From: Streptomyces amritsarensis
Lineage (GTDB): Bacteria; Actinomycetota; Actinomycetes; Streptomycetales; Streptomycetaceae
Assembly: GCF_001953875.1 (NCBI RefSeq)
Contig: NZ_MQUR01000040.1
Coordinates: 1-62,298 of the forward strand
Direction of reading: 5' to 3'
Length of the DNA stretch: 62,298 nucleotides
Shown one piece after another: positions 17,248-25,766 of this stretch. The notes under the pieces were generated by a model, which had not been told where the DNA came from, searched no databases, and saw only the letters and a list, made by a program, of their open reading frames with translations. The position numbers and the translations under genes were made by a program. Each line of letters begins with the position of its first letter. Within the stretch, counting starts at the first letter, position 1.

Positions 17248-20243
17248 TGGGGGACATCGCCATCGTCGGGATCGACTGCACGTTCCCCGGGGCGGCGGGC
17301 GTGCAGGCGTACTGGGACCTGCTCATGCGCGGCGGAGCCGGTATCACCCCGGTCCCCGCGCAGCGCTGGGACGCCCGGGACTTCCCCGCCGCCGGCGGCA
17401 GCGGCGGCTTCATCGACGACGCCGATGTCTTCGACAGCGACTTCTTCTCGGTCACCCCCCGCGAGGCCGCCGCCATGGACCCGCACCACCGGCTGCTGCT
17501 GCCGTGCGCCTGGCGGGCCCTGGAGGACGCGGGCCGCGCCCCCGGCGACCTCGCGGGCACCGAGACCGGGGTGTTCGTCGGCGTGATGGGCGGCGAGTGG
17601 GGCCGCCTCACGATGAGCGACCTCGCACGCGTCACCCCGCTGCTCGGGTCCGGCAGCAGCGCCGGCATGGCGGCCAACCGGATCTCCTACCACTTCAACT
17701 TCACCGGACCGAGCCTCGCCGTCGACACGGCCTGCTCGTCCTCACTGGTCGCCGTCCACCTCGCGGCCAGCGCCCTGCTGACCGGCGAGTGCGACACCGC
17801 CCTCGCCGGCGGGGTCAACATCGTGCTCTCGCCCTCGCTGGGCATGGTGTACGGACAGCTCGGCCTGGCCGCCGCCGACGGGCGCTGCAAACCCTTCAGC
17901 GCGGACGCCGACGGGATCGGCCGCAGCGACGGAGTGGGACTGGTCGTGCTGCGCCGGCTGGAGGACGCCCTCGCCGACGGCCGGCGGATCTACGCCGTGC
18001 TGCGCGGCAGCGCCGTCAACCAGGACGGCCGCAGCAACGGGGTGATCGCCCCCAACCGCTGGTCGCAGCAGCGGGTTTTGGACTCCGCCTACCGGCGGGC
18101 CGGGATCGCCCCGGACCGCGTCGCGTTCGTGGAGGCGCACGGCACCGGGACCGTCCTGGGCGACGCCATCGAGTGCGCGGCGCTCGGCGCGGTGCACGGC
18201 GTCCCACGCGAGACCCCGTGCGCGATCGGCTCGGTCAAGGGAAACCTCGGCCACACCGAAGGCGCCGCGGGCATCGCCGGCCTCATCAAGACGGCCCTCG
18301 CCCTGCACCACCGCATCGTCCCCGCCAGCCTCTTCGCCGACCGGGAGAACCCGCAGCTGCGGCTCGGCGAGCGCGGCCTGCGGCTGCTGAAGTCGCCGAT
18401 GCGGCTGCCGCGCGGGGAGAGCCTCGCCGGCGTCAGCAGCTTCGGCATGGGCGGCACCAACGCCCACGCGGTCCTCGGCTCGGCGCCGCGGACCCCCCGC
18501 ACCGCCGGCGCCGGCGGGACCCGTACGCGCGGCGCGCGCGACGCCGTCGGCGTCTTCACCGTCAGCGCCGACACCGCCGAGGCCCTGCGCCGCAACCTCA
18601 CCGCACAGGCCGACGCGGTGGCCGGGCGGCCGCGCGGCGCAGCGGCCGCCCTGTGCCGCAGCAGCAACCTCGTCAAGACCGGCCTGCCGCACCGCTTCGC
18701 GGTCCCCGTCCGCGACACCGGCGAACTCGTCACCGCCCTGCGCCGCGCGGCGGCGCTCCAGGACACGGCGTCCGGCGCCGGCCGTCCGTGGGGCAGGCCC
18801 GTCACGGCCTTCCTCTTCACCGGACAGGGCAGCGAGTACCCCGGCATGACGGCCGGGCTGCACCGCGACTGCCCCCTCTACCGCCGGCACCTCGCCGAGG
18901 CCGACCAGGCGCTCGCCCCGCACCTCGGCGCGTCGGTGCGCGACCTCATCGTCGGCGGCGACGAGCGCGTGCACCGGCCGCGGTTCGCGCAGCCCGCCCT
19001 GTTCGCCGTCGGCTACGCCCTGGCCCGTACGCTCACCTCGCTCGGGGTCACCCCGGCCGGCGTCCTCGGCCACAGCCTCGGCGAGTACGCCGCCGCCGTC
19101 ACCGCGGGCGCCCTCGGCCTGGAGGAGGCCGCCCGGCTCGTCGTCCGGCGCGGCGCCCTGACGGACGAACTCCCCTCCGGCGGCGGCATGATCGCCACAA
19201 GCGCCGGACCGGAGCAGCTCGCCGGCCTGCTGGCGGCCGAGCCCGGCACGGTGGCCGCGGCCCTCAACGGCCCCGGCGACACCGTGCTCTCCGGCCCCCT
19301 GGACGCACTGGAGCGGATCACCGAGCAGCTCGCCGGCCGCGGGATCCGGGTCCGGCCGCTGCCCGTCCCGTACGCCTTCCACTCGCCCCGGATGGCCCCG
19401 GCCGCCGCGGGCCTGCGCACCGAGACGGTGCGGTGCGCGCCGCCCGCCGTGCCCCTGGCCTCGACCCGGTACGGCCGGATGCTGCGCCACGAGCCCCTGG
19501 ACGCCGGCTACTGGGCCGGCCAGATCGAGGAGCCGGTCCTCATGGACAGCGCGCTGGGGGCGCTCGTCGCGGAGGTGGCCCCCACCCATCTGATCGAGAT
19601 CGGCCCGCGCGGGGTGCTCCTGCAGATCGCCGCCCGCGGCGGGCGCGCACCCGCCGCCGAGCACCTGCACCCCTGCCCGGGCCCCGGGGCCACCGGCATG
19701 GAGCTCGCCGAGACCGTCGCGGCCCTGTACCGGGCCGGGCTCGACCCGCTGTGGGAGGAGCTGTACGCCCCCGAGCACCGCAGCGCGGAGGCCCTGGCCC
19801 CGTACGTCTTCTCCTCGGCGCGGCGCTCCTGGGACCGGGAGACCTTCGTCCAGACCGCCCGGCCGCCCGCCACGGCCGCCACGCCCGCGACGCCCGCAGC
19901 GCCCGCCGACGCCCTCACCGCTCTCCCCGCCGAGCGGCCGGAGCCGTCCCGCGGGGCCGCCGCCGGTCCGGCCGGCCCCGACACCGACGACCCCGTGCTG
20001 CACGCGGTGGTACGGGCCGTCGCCGAGGTCGGCGGGCACCCGCCGGAGCGCGTGGTGGCCGAGGCCCGCTTCTACGAGGACCTCGGCTTCGACTCCGTGA
20101 TGATCATGCAGCTCAAGAACCAGGTGGAGGCCCGGCTGCCACGGGTCGGCGAGGTGTCCGTCCAGGAGATGCTGCCCGCGCTGCGGTCCGTCGGCGCGCT
20201 GGCCGAGTTCCTGCGGGACGCGGCTGTGGCGAGGTCGTCGTGA
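17247..20243 (+). CDS. Type I PKS, single module KS-AT-ACP
   Basis: 998 aa. KS about residues 1-420 with VDTACSSS (C163), EAHGTGT (H298) and KGNLGHTEG (H336). AT about 515-800 with FTGQGSEYPGM and GHSLGEY (S610). The substrate motif reads YAFHS (709-713), a hybrid of malonyl HAFH and methylmalonyl YASH types, so malonyl-CoA is favoured but not certain. The C-terminal ACP has LGFDSVMIMQL (S950). There is no KR, DH, ER or TE, so one extension of the fatty starter would leave a beta-ketoacyl thioester, exactly the substrate needed for 3-acyl-tetronate formation. The stop overlaps the next start by 4 nt. Confidence 0.93.
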   Translation: MGDIAIVGIDCTFPGAAGVQAYWDLLMRGGAGITPVPAQRWDARDFPAAGGSGGFIDDADVFDSDFFSVTPREAAAMDPHHRLLLPCAWRALEDAGRAPGDLAGTETGVFVGVMGGEWGRLTMSDLARVTPLLGSGSSAGMAANRISYHFNFTGPSLAVDTACSSSLVAVHLAASALLTGECDTALAGGVNIVLSPSLGMVYGQLGLAAADGRCKPFSADADGIGRSDGVGLVVLRRLEDALADGRRIYAVLRGSAVNQDGRSNGVIAPNRWSQQRVLDSAYRRAGIAPDRVAFVEAHGTGTVLGDAIECAALGAVHGVPRETPCAIGSVKGNLGHTEGAAGIAGLIKTALALHHRIVPASLFADRENPQLRLGERGLRLLKSPMRLPRGESLAGVSSFGMGGTNAHAVLGSAPRTPRTAGAGGTRTRGARDAVGVFTVSADTAEALRRNLTAQADAVAGRPRGAAAALCRSSNLVKTGLPHRFAVPVRDTGELVTALRRAAALQDTASGAGRPWGRPVTAFLFTGQGSEYPGMTAGLHRDCPLYRRHLAEADQALAPHLGASVRDLIVGGDERVHRPRFAQPALFAVGYALARTLTSLGVTPAGVLGHSLGEYAAAVTAGALGLEEAARLVVRRGALTDELPSGGGMIATSAGPEQLAGLLAAEPGTVAAALNGPGDTVLSGPLDALERITEQLAGRGIRVRPLPVPYAFHSPRMAPAAAGLRTETVRCAPPAVPLASTRYGRMLRHEPLDAGYWAGQIEEPVLMDSALGALVAEVAPTHLIEIGPRGVLLQIAARGGRAPAAEHLHPCPGPGATGMELAETVAALYRAGLDPLWEELYAPEHRSAEALAPYVFSSARRSWDRETFVQTARPPATAATPATPAAPADALTALPAERPEPSRGAAAGPAGPDTDDPVLHAVVRAVAEVGGHPPERVVAEARFYEDLGFDSVMIMQLKNQVEARLPRVGEVSVQEMLPALRSVGALAEFLRDAAVARSS

Positions 20244-21280
20244 CGCGGGGACCGGACGCGGGGGACCGCGCCACGGTGTACCTCGCCTCGACCGGTACGG
20301 CGCTGCCCGGCGAGCCGGTCGACAACACGGCGCTCGGCAGGCTGCTCGGCGTCAGCGAGGAGTGGATCGACATCTTCGTCGGCACGCGGACCCGGCACTT
20401 CGGCTGGGACCCGGTCACCGGCGAGGTCCGCGGCTCGCTGGCCGACCTGTGCGCCGAGGCCGGGGCGCGGGCCATGGACGCCGCCGGACTCGGCCCCGCC
20501 GACATCGAGTTCGTGGTGCTGGCCACCGCGACCCCCGACACGCTCCTGCCGACCACCGCTTGCGAGGTGGCGGACCGGCTCGGCCTCGACCACCTGCCCG
20601 TCTACCAGATCCAGGCCGGCTGCTCCGGCGCCGTCCAGGCCCTCGACCTCGGCCGCACCCTGGTCCTCGGGGGCCGGCGGGCCGGACTGGTCCTCGGCGG
20701 GGACGTCACCCACCGCTTCCTCGCGCCCCGGCGGGACACCGCCCGGATGCCCACCGAGGAACTGGTCAACCACGTCCTGTTCGGCGACGGGGCCGGAGCC
20801 GCCGTCCTCACCGACGAACCCGAGGGCGAGCGGATCGCCGTGCGTTCCGTGCTCAACTCGTGGACGGGGCGCGGCCGTCCGCCCGGCCAGCTCCTCGACT
20901 GGTACGGCACCACCGACCGGGACTCGCAGCGGCCGATGCTGGCCGAGGACTACAAGGCGATCGAGGAGCACGTGCCCGCCCTCTCCGTGGAGATCCTCTG
21001 GGACCTCCTCGGCGGGCTCGGGTGGGGCCTCGACGACATCGACTTCCTGCTGCCGCCGCAACTGTCCGAGCGGATGACCGCCCGCATCGTCGAGCGGCTG
21101 CCGGCCGGTCCCGCCCGGGAGGTCTCCTGCGTCGCCGAGACGGGGAACACCGGCAACGCCCTCCCCTTCCTGCAAGTCGAGCGACTGCTGCCGCAGTTCG
21201 CCGCCGGGAACCGGGCACTGGCCCTGTGCGTGGAGTCCAGCAGGTGGATCAGAGCCGGGTTCGCCCTGGAGAAGGTGTGA
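20240..21280 (+). CDS. KASIII-like synthase, probable tetronate-forming enzyme (RkD-like)
   Basis: 346 aa. Ketosynthase III fold: IQAGCSGAVQAL gives the nucleophile C128 and AETGNTGNALPF gives the N303 region. The usual PHQxN segment with the catalytic His is replaced by LLPPQLSERM, so the His position appears to be Pro (about residue 273). Its place between a non-reducing PKS and an FkbH/ACP pair matches tetronate clusters, where the KASIII-like enzyme joins a beta-ketoacyl chain to glyceryl-ACP with C-C and C-O bond formation. The GTG start overlaps the PKS stop and has GAGG 5 nt upstream. The function rests on context; the altered active site is a direct observation. Confidence 0.82.
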   Translation: MTRGPDAGDRATVYLASTGTALPGEPVDNTALGRLLGVSEEWIDIFVGTRTRHFGWDPVTGEVRGSLADLCAEAGARAMDAAGLGPADIEFVVLATATPDTLLPTTACEVADRLGLDHLPVYQIQAGCSGAVQALDLGRTLVLGGRRAGLVLGGDVTHRFLAPRRDTARMPTEELVNHVLFGDGAGAAVLTDEPEGERIAVRSVLNSWTGRGRPPGQLLDWYGTTDRDSQRPMLAEDYKAIEEHVPALSVEILWDLLGGLGWGLDDIDFLLPPQLSERMTARIVERLPAGPAREVSCVAETGNTGNALPFLQVERLLPQFAAGNRALALCVESSRWIRAGFALEKV

Positions 21281-21288
21281 GGCACCCC

Positions 21289-23190
21289 ATGACGAAGGGA
21301 CCGGACCGGCTGCGCGAACTGCGCGAACTGCGCGAGCGAGGACTGCTGGAGAAGTCCTACGACCGGGTGCCCGCGCTGCTCGCCGAGGAGGGCGGGCCCG
21401 GCGACACCGCCGCGGCGGGCCGACTGCTCGCAGGCCTCGACCACGGCGCCGTACTCGCCCACCACCCGCACACCCCGGTGGTGACGGTGGCGGTCACCGG
21501 CCAGTCCACCGTGGGCCACGTCGTCGACCCCCTCAGGGGCGAACTGGCCCGCCACGGCATGCTGCTGCGCCCGCTGCTCGGCGAGCACGGCACCTACCTG
21601 CGCGACCTCACCGATCCGGCCGGCGAGCTCCGGGCGGCCGCACCCGACCTCACCCTGTGCCTGCTGGACCCCGAGACCCTCTTCTCCCAGGTCCCCGCCG
21701 TGTGGGGACCTCAGGACGTCGAGCGGGCGGGGGAGGAGGCGCTGGACCGGTGCGCCGCCCTCGCCTCCCAGGCCGGCGGGACCCTGGTGCTCAACACCGT
21801 GCCGCTGCCGCGCTCCTACAGCCACCAGCTCGTCGACCACCGCTCCAGGGCCCGACTGGGCGCCGTGTGGAGGGAGTTCAACGCCCGCCTGCTGAGGCTG
21901 ACCGAGTCCGCCGCCCGGCTCGTGGTGATCGACCTGGAGCCGCTGATCGGCGAGGGCGGGCCGGTCACCGACCCGCGCCTGGCCCGCCACGCCGGGGTGC
22001 AGCTCGGCGCGGGACTTATGGCGGCGTACGCCCGCGAGATCGGGCACCTGGCCCGCGCGCTGGGCGGCCGGGTCCGCAAGTGCCTCGTGCTCGACCTCGA
22101 CAACACCCTGTGGGACGGGGTGCTCGGCGAGGACGGCCCCGACGGCGTCGCGGCGGCCGGCACCCTGCGCGCCGAGGCGTTCGGCGCCTTCCAGAAGTGC
22201 GTCAGGCAGCTCGCCTCCCAGGGCGTGCTCCTCGCCGTCAGCAGCAAGAACGACGAGGACCTCGTCCTGGAGACGCTCGCCGCCCATCCCGACCTCGTCC
22301 TGCGCGAGCCGGACTTCGCCGCGATCAACGCCAACTGGGAGCCCAAGGACGGCAACCTCGCCGACATCGCGCGGACCCTGGACCTCGCCCCCGACGCCCT
22401 CGTCTTCGCCGACGACTCGCCGGCCGAACGCGCCCAGGTCCGCCTCGGCGCACCCGGCGTCGCCGTCGTGGCCCTCGACGGGGAACCCGCGCTGCACGTC
22501 ACCCGGCTGCTCGCCGACGGCTGGTTCGACACCCTGCGGCTGACCGACGAGGACCGCGCCAGGGGCGGCGAGTACCGCAGGCGGCGCGAGCGCGGGGCAC
22601 TGCGGACCGGTTCCGGCTCCTACGAGGAGTTCCTGCGGGCCCTGGAGGTGAGCGTCGGGCTCGGCCCGCCCCGCAGCCACGAACTCGCCCGCGTGTCCCA
22701 ATTGACCCTGCGCACCAATCAGTTCAACCTGACCGGTGTGGGGTACACGGAATCCGGGCTGGCCCTGCGGGCCGCCGCTCCCGGGCAGCTGCTGCTCGTC
22801 GCGCGCAGCGCGGACCGGTTCGGTGACAACGGCCTGGTGGGTGCGGTGCTCGCCGGCGTCGCCGGGGAGGTGCTCCGGCTGGACGGCATGTGGCTCAGCT
22901 GCCGGGTGCTCGGCCGCGGCGTGGAACAGGCCTGCCTCGCGCTGCTGCTGGCCCGCGCGCGGGAGCTCGGGCTGTCCTCGGTCACCGCCCGGTACGTGCC
23001 CACCGCCCGCAACCACCGGGCCCGGGACTTCTACCCGTCCTGCGGCTTCACCCCGGCGGGCCCGGACGCGGGCGAAGCCCGCGGCGACGGTCCGGTGGTG
23101 TTCCACCACGACCTGGCGCGGCTGCCGGAGGTCCCCGCGCACGTGCGCATCACCGAAACCCCGGGAGGACGGTCCGATGGGCCTCGATAG
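21289..23190 (+). CDS. fkbH: FkbH-like HAD-superfamily glyceryl transferase
   Basis: 633 aa. An N-terminal SGNH-like region (about 1-260) is followed by the HAD domain with VLDLDNTLWDG (nucleophile D269, D271), VSSKNDEDL and FADDSPAER. A C-terminal GNAT-like part opens with the family hallmark SQLTLRTNQFNLT. FkbH-type enzymes take 1,3-bisphosphoglycerate, dephosphorylate it and load the glyceryl group on an ACP. Its target is almost certainly the ACP encoded next, whose start lies inside this gene (14-nt overlap). The ATG start was chosen; a GTG at 21277 is a possible alternative. Confidence 0.92.
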   Translation: MTKGPDRLRELRELRERGLLEKSYDRVPALLAEEGGPGDTAAAGRLLAGLDHGAVLAHHPHTPVVTVAVTGQSTVGHVVDPLRGELARHGMLLRPLLGEHGTYLRDLTDPAGELRAAAPDLTLCLLDPETLFSQVPAVWGPQDVERAGEEALDRCAALASQAGGTLVLNTVPLPRSYSHQLVDHRSRARLGAVWREFNARLLRLTESAARLVVIDLEPLIGEGGPVTDPRLARHAGVQLGAGLMAAYAREIGHLARALGGRVRKCLVLDLDNTLWDGVLGEDGPDGVAAAGTLRAEAFGAFQKCVRQLASQGVLLAVSSKNDEDLVLETLAAHPDLVLREPDFAAINANWEPKDGNLADIARTLDLAPDALVFADDSPAERAQVRLGAPGVAVVALDGEPALHVTRLLADGWFDTLRLTDEDRARGGEYRRRRERGALRTGSGSYEEFLRALEVSVGLGPPRSHELARVSQLTLRTNQFNLTGVGYTESGLALRAAAPGQLLLVARSADRFGDNGLVGAVLAGVAGEVLRLDGMWLSCRVLGRGVEQACLALLLARARELGLSSVTARYVPTARNHRARDFYPSCGFTPAGPDAGEARGDGPVVFHHDLARLPEVPAHVRITETPGGRSDGPR

Positions 23191-23413
23191 CCTCGATGTG
23201 TTCCTGCGGACGGTCCGCGACGACCTCGGCCTGGACATCGCCGTGCCCGAAGGCGCGGACACGGCCCTGGGCGACCTGCCGGGCTGGGACTCGCTGAACC
23301 TGCTCCGACTGGTGGCGCTCCTGGAGGAGTCCGGCCACCGGGTACCGGTACACCGCCTGCTGGAGGCGTGCAGCCTCCGGGAGGTCCACACCCTCGTGAA
23401 GGAGTACGGATGA
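23177..23413 (+). CDS. Acyl carrier protein (glyceryl-ACP)
   Basis: 78 aa, a stand-alone ACP with LPGWDSLNLL (S39) as phosphopantetheine site. The GWDSLN form rather than GxDSL is typical of ACPs paired with FkbH-like proteins. GGGAGGA precedes the ATG within the end of the FkbH gene. Likely carries the glyceryl unit that becomes C4-C5 and the hydroxymethyl group of a tetronate ring. Confidence 0.9.
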   Translation: MGLDSLDVFLRTVRDDLGLDIAVPEGADTALGDLPGWDSLNLLRLVALLEESGHRVPVHRLLEACSLREVHTLVKEYG

Positions 23414-24267
23414 CTGCCCCGGGCAGCCCCTCGCTCGGCCCGCCGCTCGGTCAGCCCGTCGCCGTGGTACCGGGCGGCGACTCGTGGGACCGGGTCCGGG
23501 ACGACCTGGCCACCCACGGGACCGCCCTGGTCTACGCGCGGCTGAGCGACCTGGAGCCGGTCGTGCCCTCCGGCGACGGGCTGCGCGAGCTGCTCGGCCG
23601 CGACTGGACGCGCTACCTCGACCTCACGCACGCCGACGTGCGGGGCCGCTACATCGCCTCCCGGATGCTCCTCAAACACGCGGCGAGCGCGGTGCTCGAC
23701 AGCGATCCCGCCGACCTGGAGCTGGCGTACGGGCCGACCGGCCGCCCGTACCTGCGCGGCTGCGACCAGATCGACATCAGCCTCAGCCACACCGACGACC
23801 TGCTGCTCGTCGGTCTGACGACCTGCGGGCTGATCGGGGTCGACGCGGAACGCGCCGACCGCGAGATGCACGGCAGCGGTCTCGGCCGGCACATCTGCAC
23901 CCCGTACGAGTCGGTGCTGCTGTCGGGGATGCCGGAGCCGCAGCGCAACGACGCCCTGGTGCGGCTGTGGACGCTCAAGGAGGCCTACAGCAAGGCGATC
24001 GGGCAGGGCATGCAGTTCCGGTTCACCGAGTTCGGCTTCGGCCCCGACGGCAGGGCCGTACGGGTCCAGCGGCCCGACGGCACCGCGGGGACCGGGGACG
24101 AGTGGATCTTCCGTACGTTCCCGGTCGCCGACGGCTACGTGGTCAGCGCGGCGGTGTACGACGCGGGCTTCGGCCGGCTCCACGACGCCCACGTGACGAC
24201 GATGCTCGACCAGGACTGCGTGGACGCCATCACGGAGGCGCTCGCGGAGGTCCCGGACGGGGCTTGA
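23410..24267 (+). CDS. 4'-Phosphopantetheinyl transferase (cluster-encoded)
   Basis: 285 aa, Sfp superfamily. Conserved blocks: GPTGRPYL, DISLSHTDD, GVDAERAD (Asp145 and Glu147 bind Mg) and WTLKEAYSKAIGQG. It converts the apo carrier proteins of this cluster to holo form with CoA. Last gene of the plus-strand unit; it overlaps the ACP stop by 4 nt, with AAGGAG upstream. A strong hairpin follows at 24302. A second, only distantly similar PPTase is encoded at 25767-26495. Confidence 0.92.
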   Translation: MTAPGSPSLGPPLGQPVAVVPGGDSWDRVRDDLATHGTALVYARLSDLEPVVPSGDGLRELLGRDWTRYLDLTHADVRGRYIASRMLLKHAASAVLDSDPADLELAYGPTGRPYLRGCDQIDISLSHTDDLLLVGLTTCGLIGVDAERADREMHGSGLGRHICTPYESVLLSGMPEPQRNDALVRLWTLKEAYSKAIGQGMQFRFTEFGFGPDGRAVRVQRPDGTAGTGDEWIFRTFPVADGYVVSAAVYDAGFGRLHDAHVTTMLDQDCVDAITEALAEVPDGA

Positions 24268-24301
24268 CCGGAGGGAGCCCGGCCGGAGGGAGCCCGGCCG
24301 G

Positions 24302-24336
24302 GTGTCGGCCGGGCCCCACCGGGGACCGGCCGACAC
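24302..24336. terminator. Bidirectional terminator hairpin
   Basis: GTGTCGGCCGG (24302-24312) and CCGGCCGACAC (24326-24336) are a perfect 11-bp inverted repeat. Inside them CCCC/GGGG forms a further 4 bp around ACC. It lies between the convergent PPTase and LuxR-like regulator genes and can end both transcripts. There is no T tract, as is common in Streptomyces. A 15-bp direct repeat (two copies of a GGAGGGAGCCCGGCC unit) lies just upstream at about 24270-24299. Confidence 0.75.
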
Positions 24337-24346
24337 GCACACCGCC

Positions 24347-25378
24347 TCAGGAGGGCACCGACCCCCCGGCGAGCATCTCCTGGCGGGCGGCGTTGTAGCC
24401 GGCCTGGAAGCGGCTGGTGGCCTCCAGCTCCTCGGTGATCTCGGCGATGTGGCGGCGGCAGGTGCGCACGGACATGCCGAGCCGCCGGGCGACCATCTCG
24501 TCCTTGTAGCCCTTGGTCATCAACCGGATGATCGACCACTTGAGCTCGTCGGAGGAGGCGGGGGACCGTTGGGACTCCACCACGTAGGGGCTCGCCCCGT
24601 CCCACAGGTACTCGAAGACCGAGCACAGGAACGCCACCAGGGTGGGCTCGCGCACGATCGCCGCGCCGGGTGTGCGGTCCCCGGCGGACCGTTCCGGCAG
24701 GAACGCCACCTCCCGGTCGTAGATGATCAGCCGGTCGATGACCTCGTCGGCGGTACGGATCTCCGCGCCCTGTTCGCTGACCTCGCGCACATAGCTGCGG
24801 GTCGGCAGGTCGTTGCGGGCGGTGTGCTGGTAGATGGTGCGGATCCGCACCCCGCGCTCGAGGGTCGTCAGCGCCGACTCCCGGGCCTGGGCCAGCGCGT
24901 ACGCGGGACGGGCCCCGCCGGGCTGCACGGTGAGCATCTCGCTCTGGCAGCTCTGGGTGAGGTGGTTGAGCATCGACTGGATGCGGGAGACGTCGGTGAT
25001 GACGTCGAAGGCCTCCAGCCGGTTGCGCACCCGGCGGCCCTCGAAGTACAGGGGCGTCAGGGACAGCAGCTTGGCCCGGACGTCCGTGACCGCCTGCTGG
25101 AGGTCGCGTATGTGGCGTTCGGCGGGTGCGACCAGGGACGCGGCCGCGACGTCGGGCGTGACGGGGGTCAGCTCCGAGGGGTTTCCGGGCATCGCCTGTA
25201 AGAGGCGGACCCCGCTCAGCACCTGCTCGACCCGGGTGATCTCCTCGGGCGTCAGCGACAGCTGTTCGGCGATCCGTTCCCGCTCGAAGCGGCCGCACTC
25301 GACGGCCAGGCCGTATGCCGCCGCACTGACGTCGTCCAGCTCGGCGAACCCCGAATCCGAGCCCTCCCCTGCAAACAT
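24347..25378 (-). CDS. LuxR/TrmB-like helix-turn-helix transcriptional regulator
   Basis: 343 aa. The N-terminal about 70 residues form a winged-helix-like unit (AAYGLAVECGRFERERIAEQ) and the middle holds a PLD/TrmB-like region. The C-terminus carries a LuxR-type HTH (LMTKGYKDEMVARRLGMSVRTCRRHI, about 285-310). This family is common as a pathway regulator in Streptomyces clusters. Codon 60 is TTA (25199-25201), so its translation probably depends on bldA and development. It is convergent with the biosynthetic unit and divergent from a small secreted-peptide gene with which it shares a promoter region. Confidence 0.85.
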   Translation of the reverse strand: MFAGEGSDSGFAELDDVSAAAYGLAVECGRFERERIAEQLSLTPEEITRVEQVLSGVRLLQAMPGNPSELTPVTPDVAAASLVAPAERHIRDLQQAVTDVRAKLLSLTPLYFEGRRVRNRLEAFDVITDVSRIQSMLNHLTQSCQSEMLTVQPGGARPAYALAQARESALTTLERGVRIRTIYQHTARNDLPTRSYVREVSEQGAEIRTADEVIDRLIIYDREVAFLPERSAGDRTPGAAIVREPTLVAFLCSVFEYLWDGASPYVVESQRSPASSDELKWSIIRLMTKGYKDEMVARRLGMSVRTCRRHIAEITEELEATSRFQAGYNAARQEMLAGGSVPS

Positions 25379-25547
25379 GTCAGCCCCCGCTGATTGATGT
25401 ATTTGCTGCCACGTAACTTTACGCCAACGTACCGCCCTTGGCGGGATTGATCGAGAGCGAGCACTCTGTTCCCATCAGCCGAGCCGCAGTGCCGGAAGTG
25501 GCGAGCGGTACGGATGAGTAGATCTCGATCTTCGACTGGGGGAAGTC
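25379..25547. promoter_or_regulatory. Divergent promoter region, regulator and small peptide
   Basis: 169 bp, noticeably more AT-rich than the surroundings (for example ATTGATGTATTTGC). It holds the start signals for the TTA-containing regulator (minus) and the small secreted peptide (plus). Two related segments, TGCCACGTAAC near 25407 and CGCCAACGTACC near 25422, could be operator half-sites. GGGGGAAG at 25538-25545 is the ribosome site of the peptide gene. Confidence 0.5.
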
Positions 25548-25745
25548 GTGAGAACAGTTTCCGTTAAGGTCTTCTCGATTTGCTTGACTGCGGTGGCCAG
25601 TGTGGTAGTGGCGATGGGGGTTCAGGTCATGGCGGGACCGGTCGTGTCCGGAGCGTCCGCCGAGTCGGCCGTCACCGCGCCGCTGACCGACTCCGACACC
25701 GGAACCGACGTCGGGGCCAAGCCCGAGGACGACCAGTGGACGTGA
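25548..25745 (+). CDS. Small secreted acidic peptide
   Basis: 65 aa from GTG with a strong GGGGGAAG site. A positively charged start (MRTVSVK) and a long hydrophobic stretch (FSICLTAVASVVVAMGVQV) form a signal peptide, with probable cleavage around AGPVVSGASA. The mature part is a short acidic, Thr/Asp-rich peptide ending in EDDQWT. There are no cysteines beyond the signal segment, so it is not a lantibiotic or disulfide peptide. A perfect 15-bp hairpin terminator follows. Function unknown; its placement opposite a LuxR/TrmB-like regulator would suit a signalling peptide. Confidence 0.72.
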   Translation: MRTVSVKVFSICLTAVASVVVAMGVQVMAGPVVSGASAESAVTAPLTDSDTGTDVGAKPEDDQWT

Positions 25746-25766
25746 TCTGACACCACGTCCGGCGGT

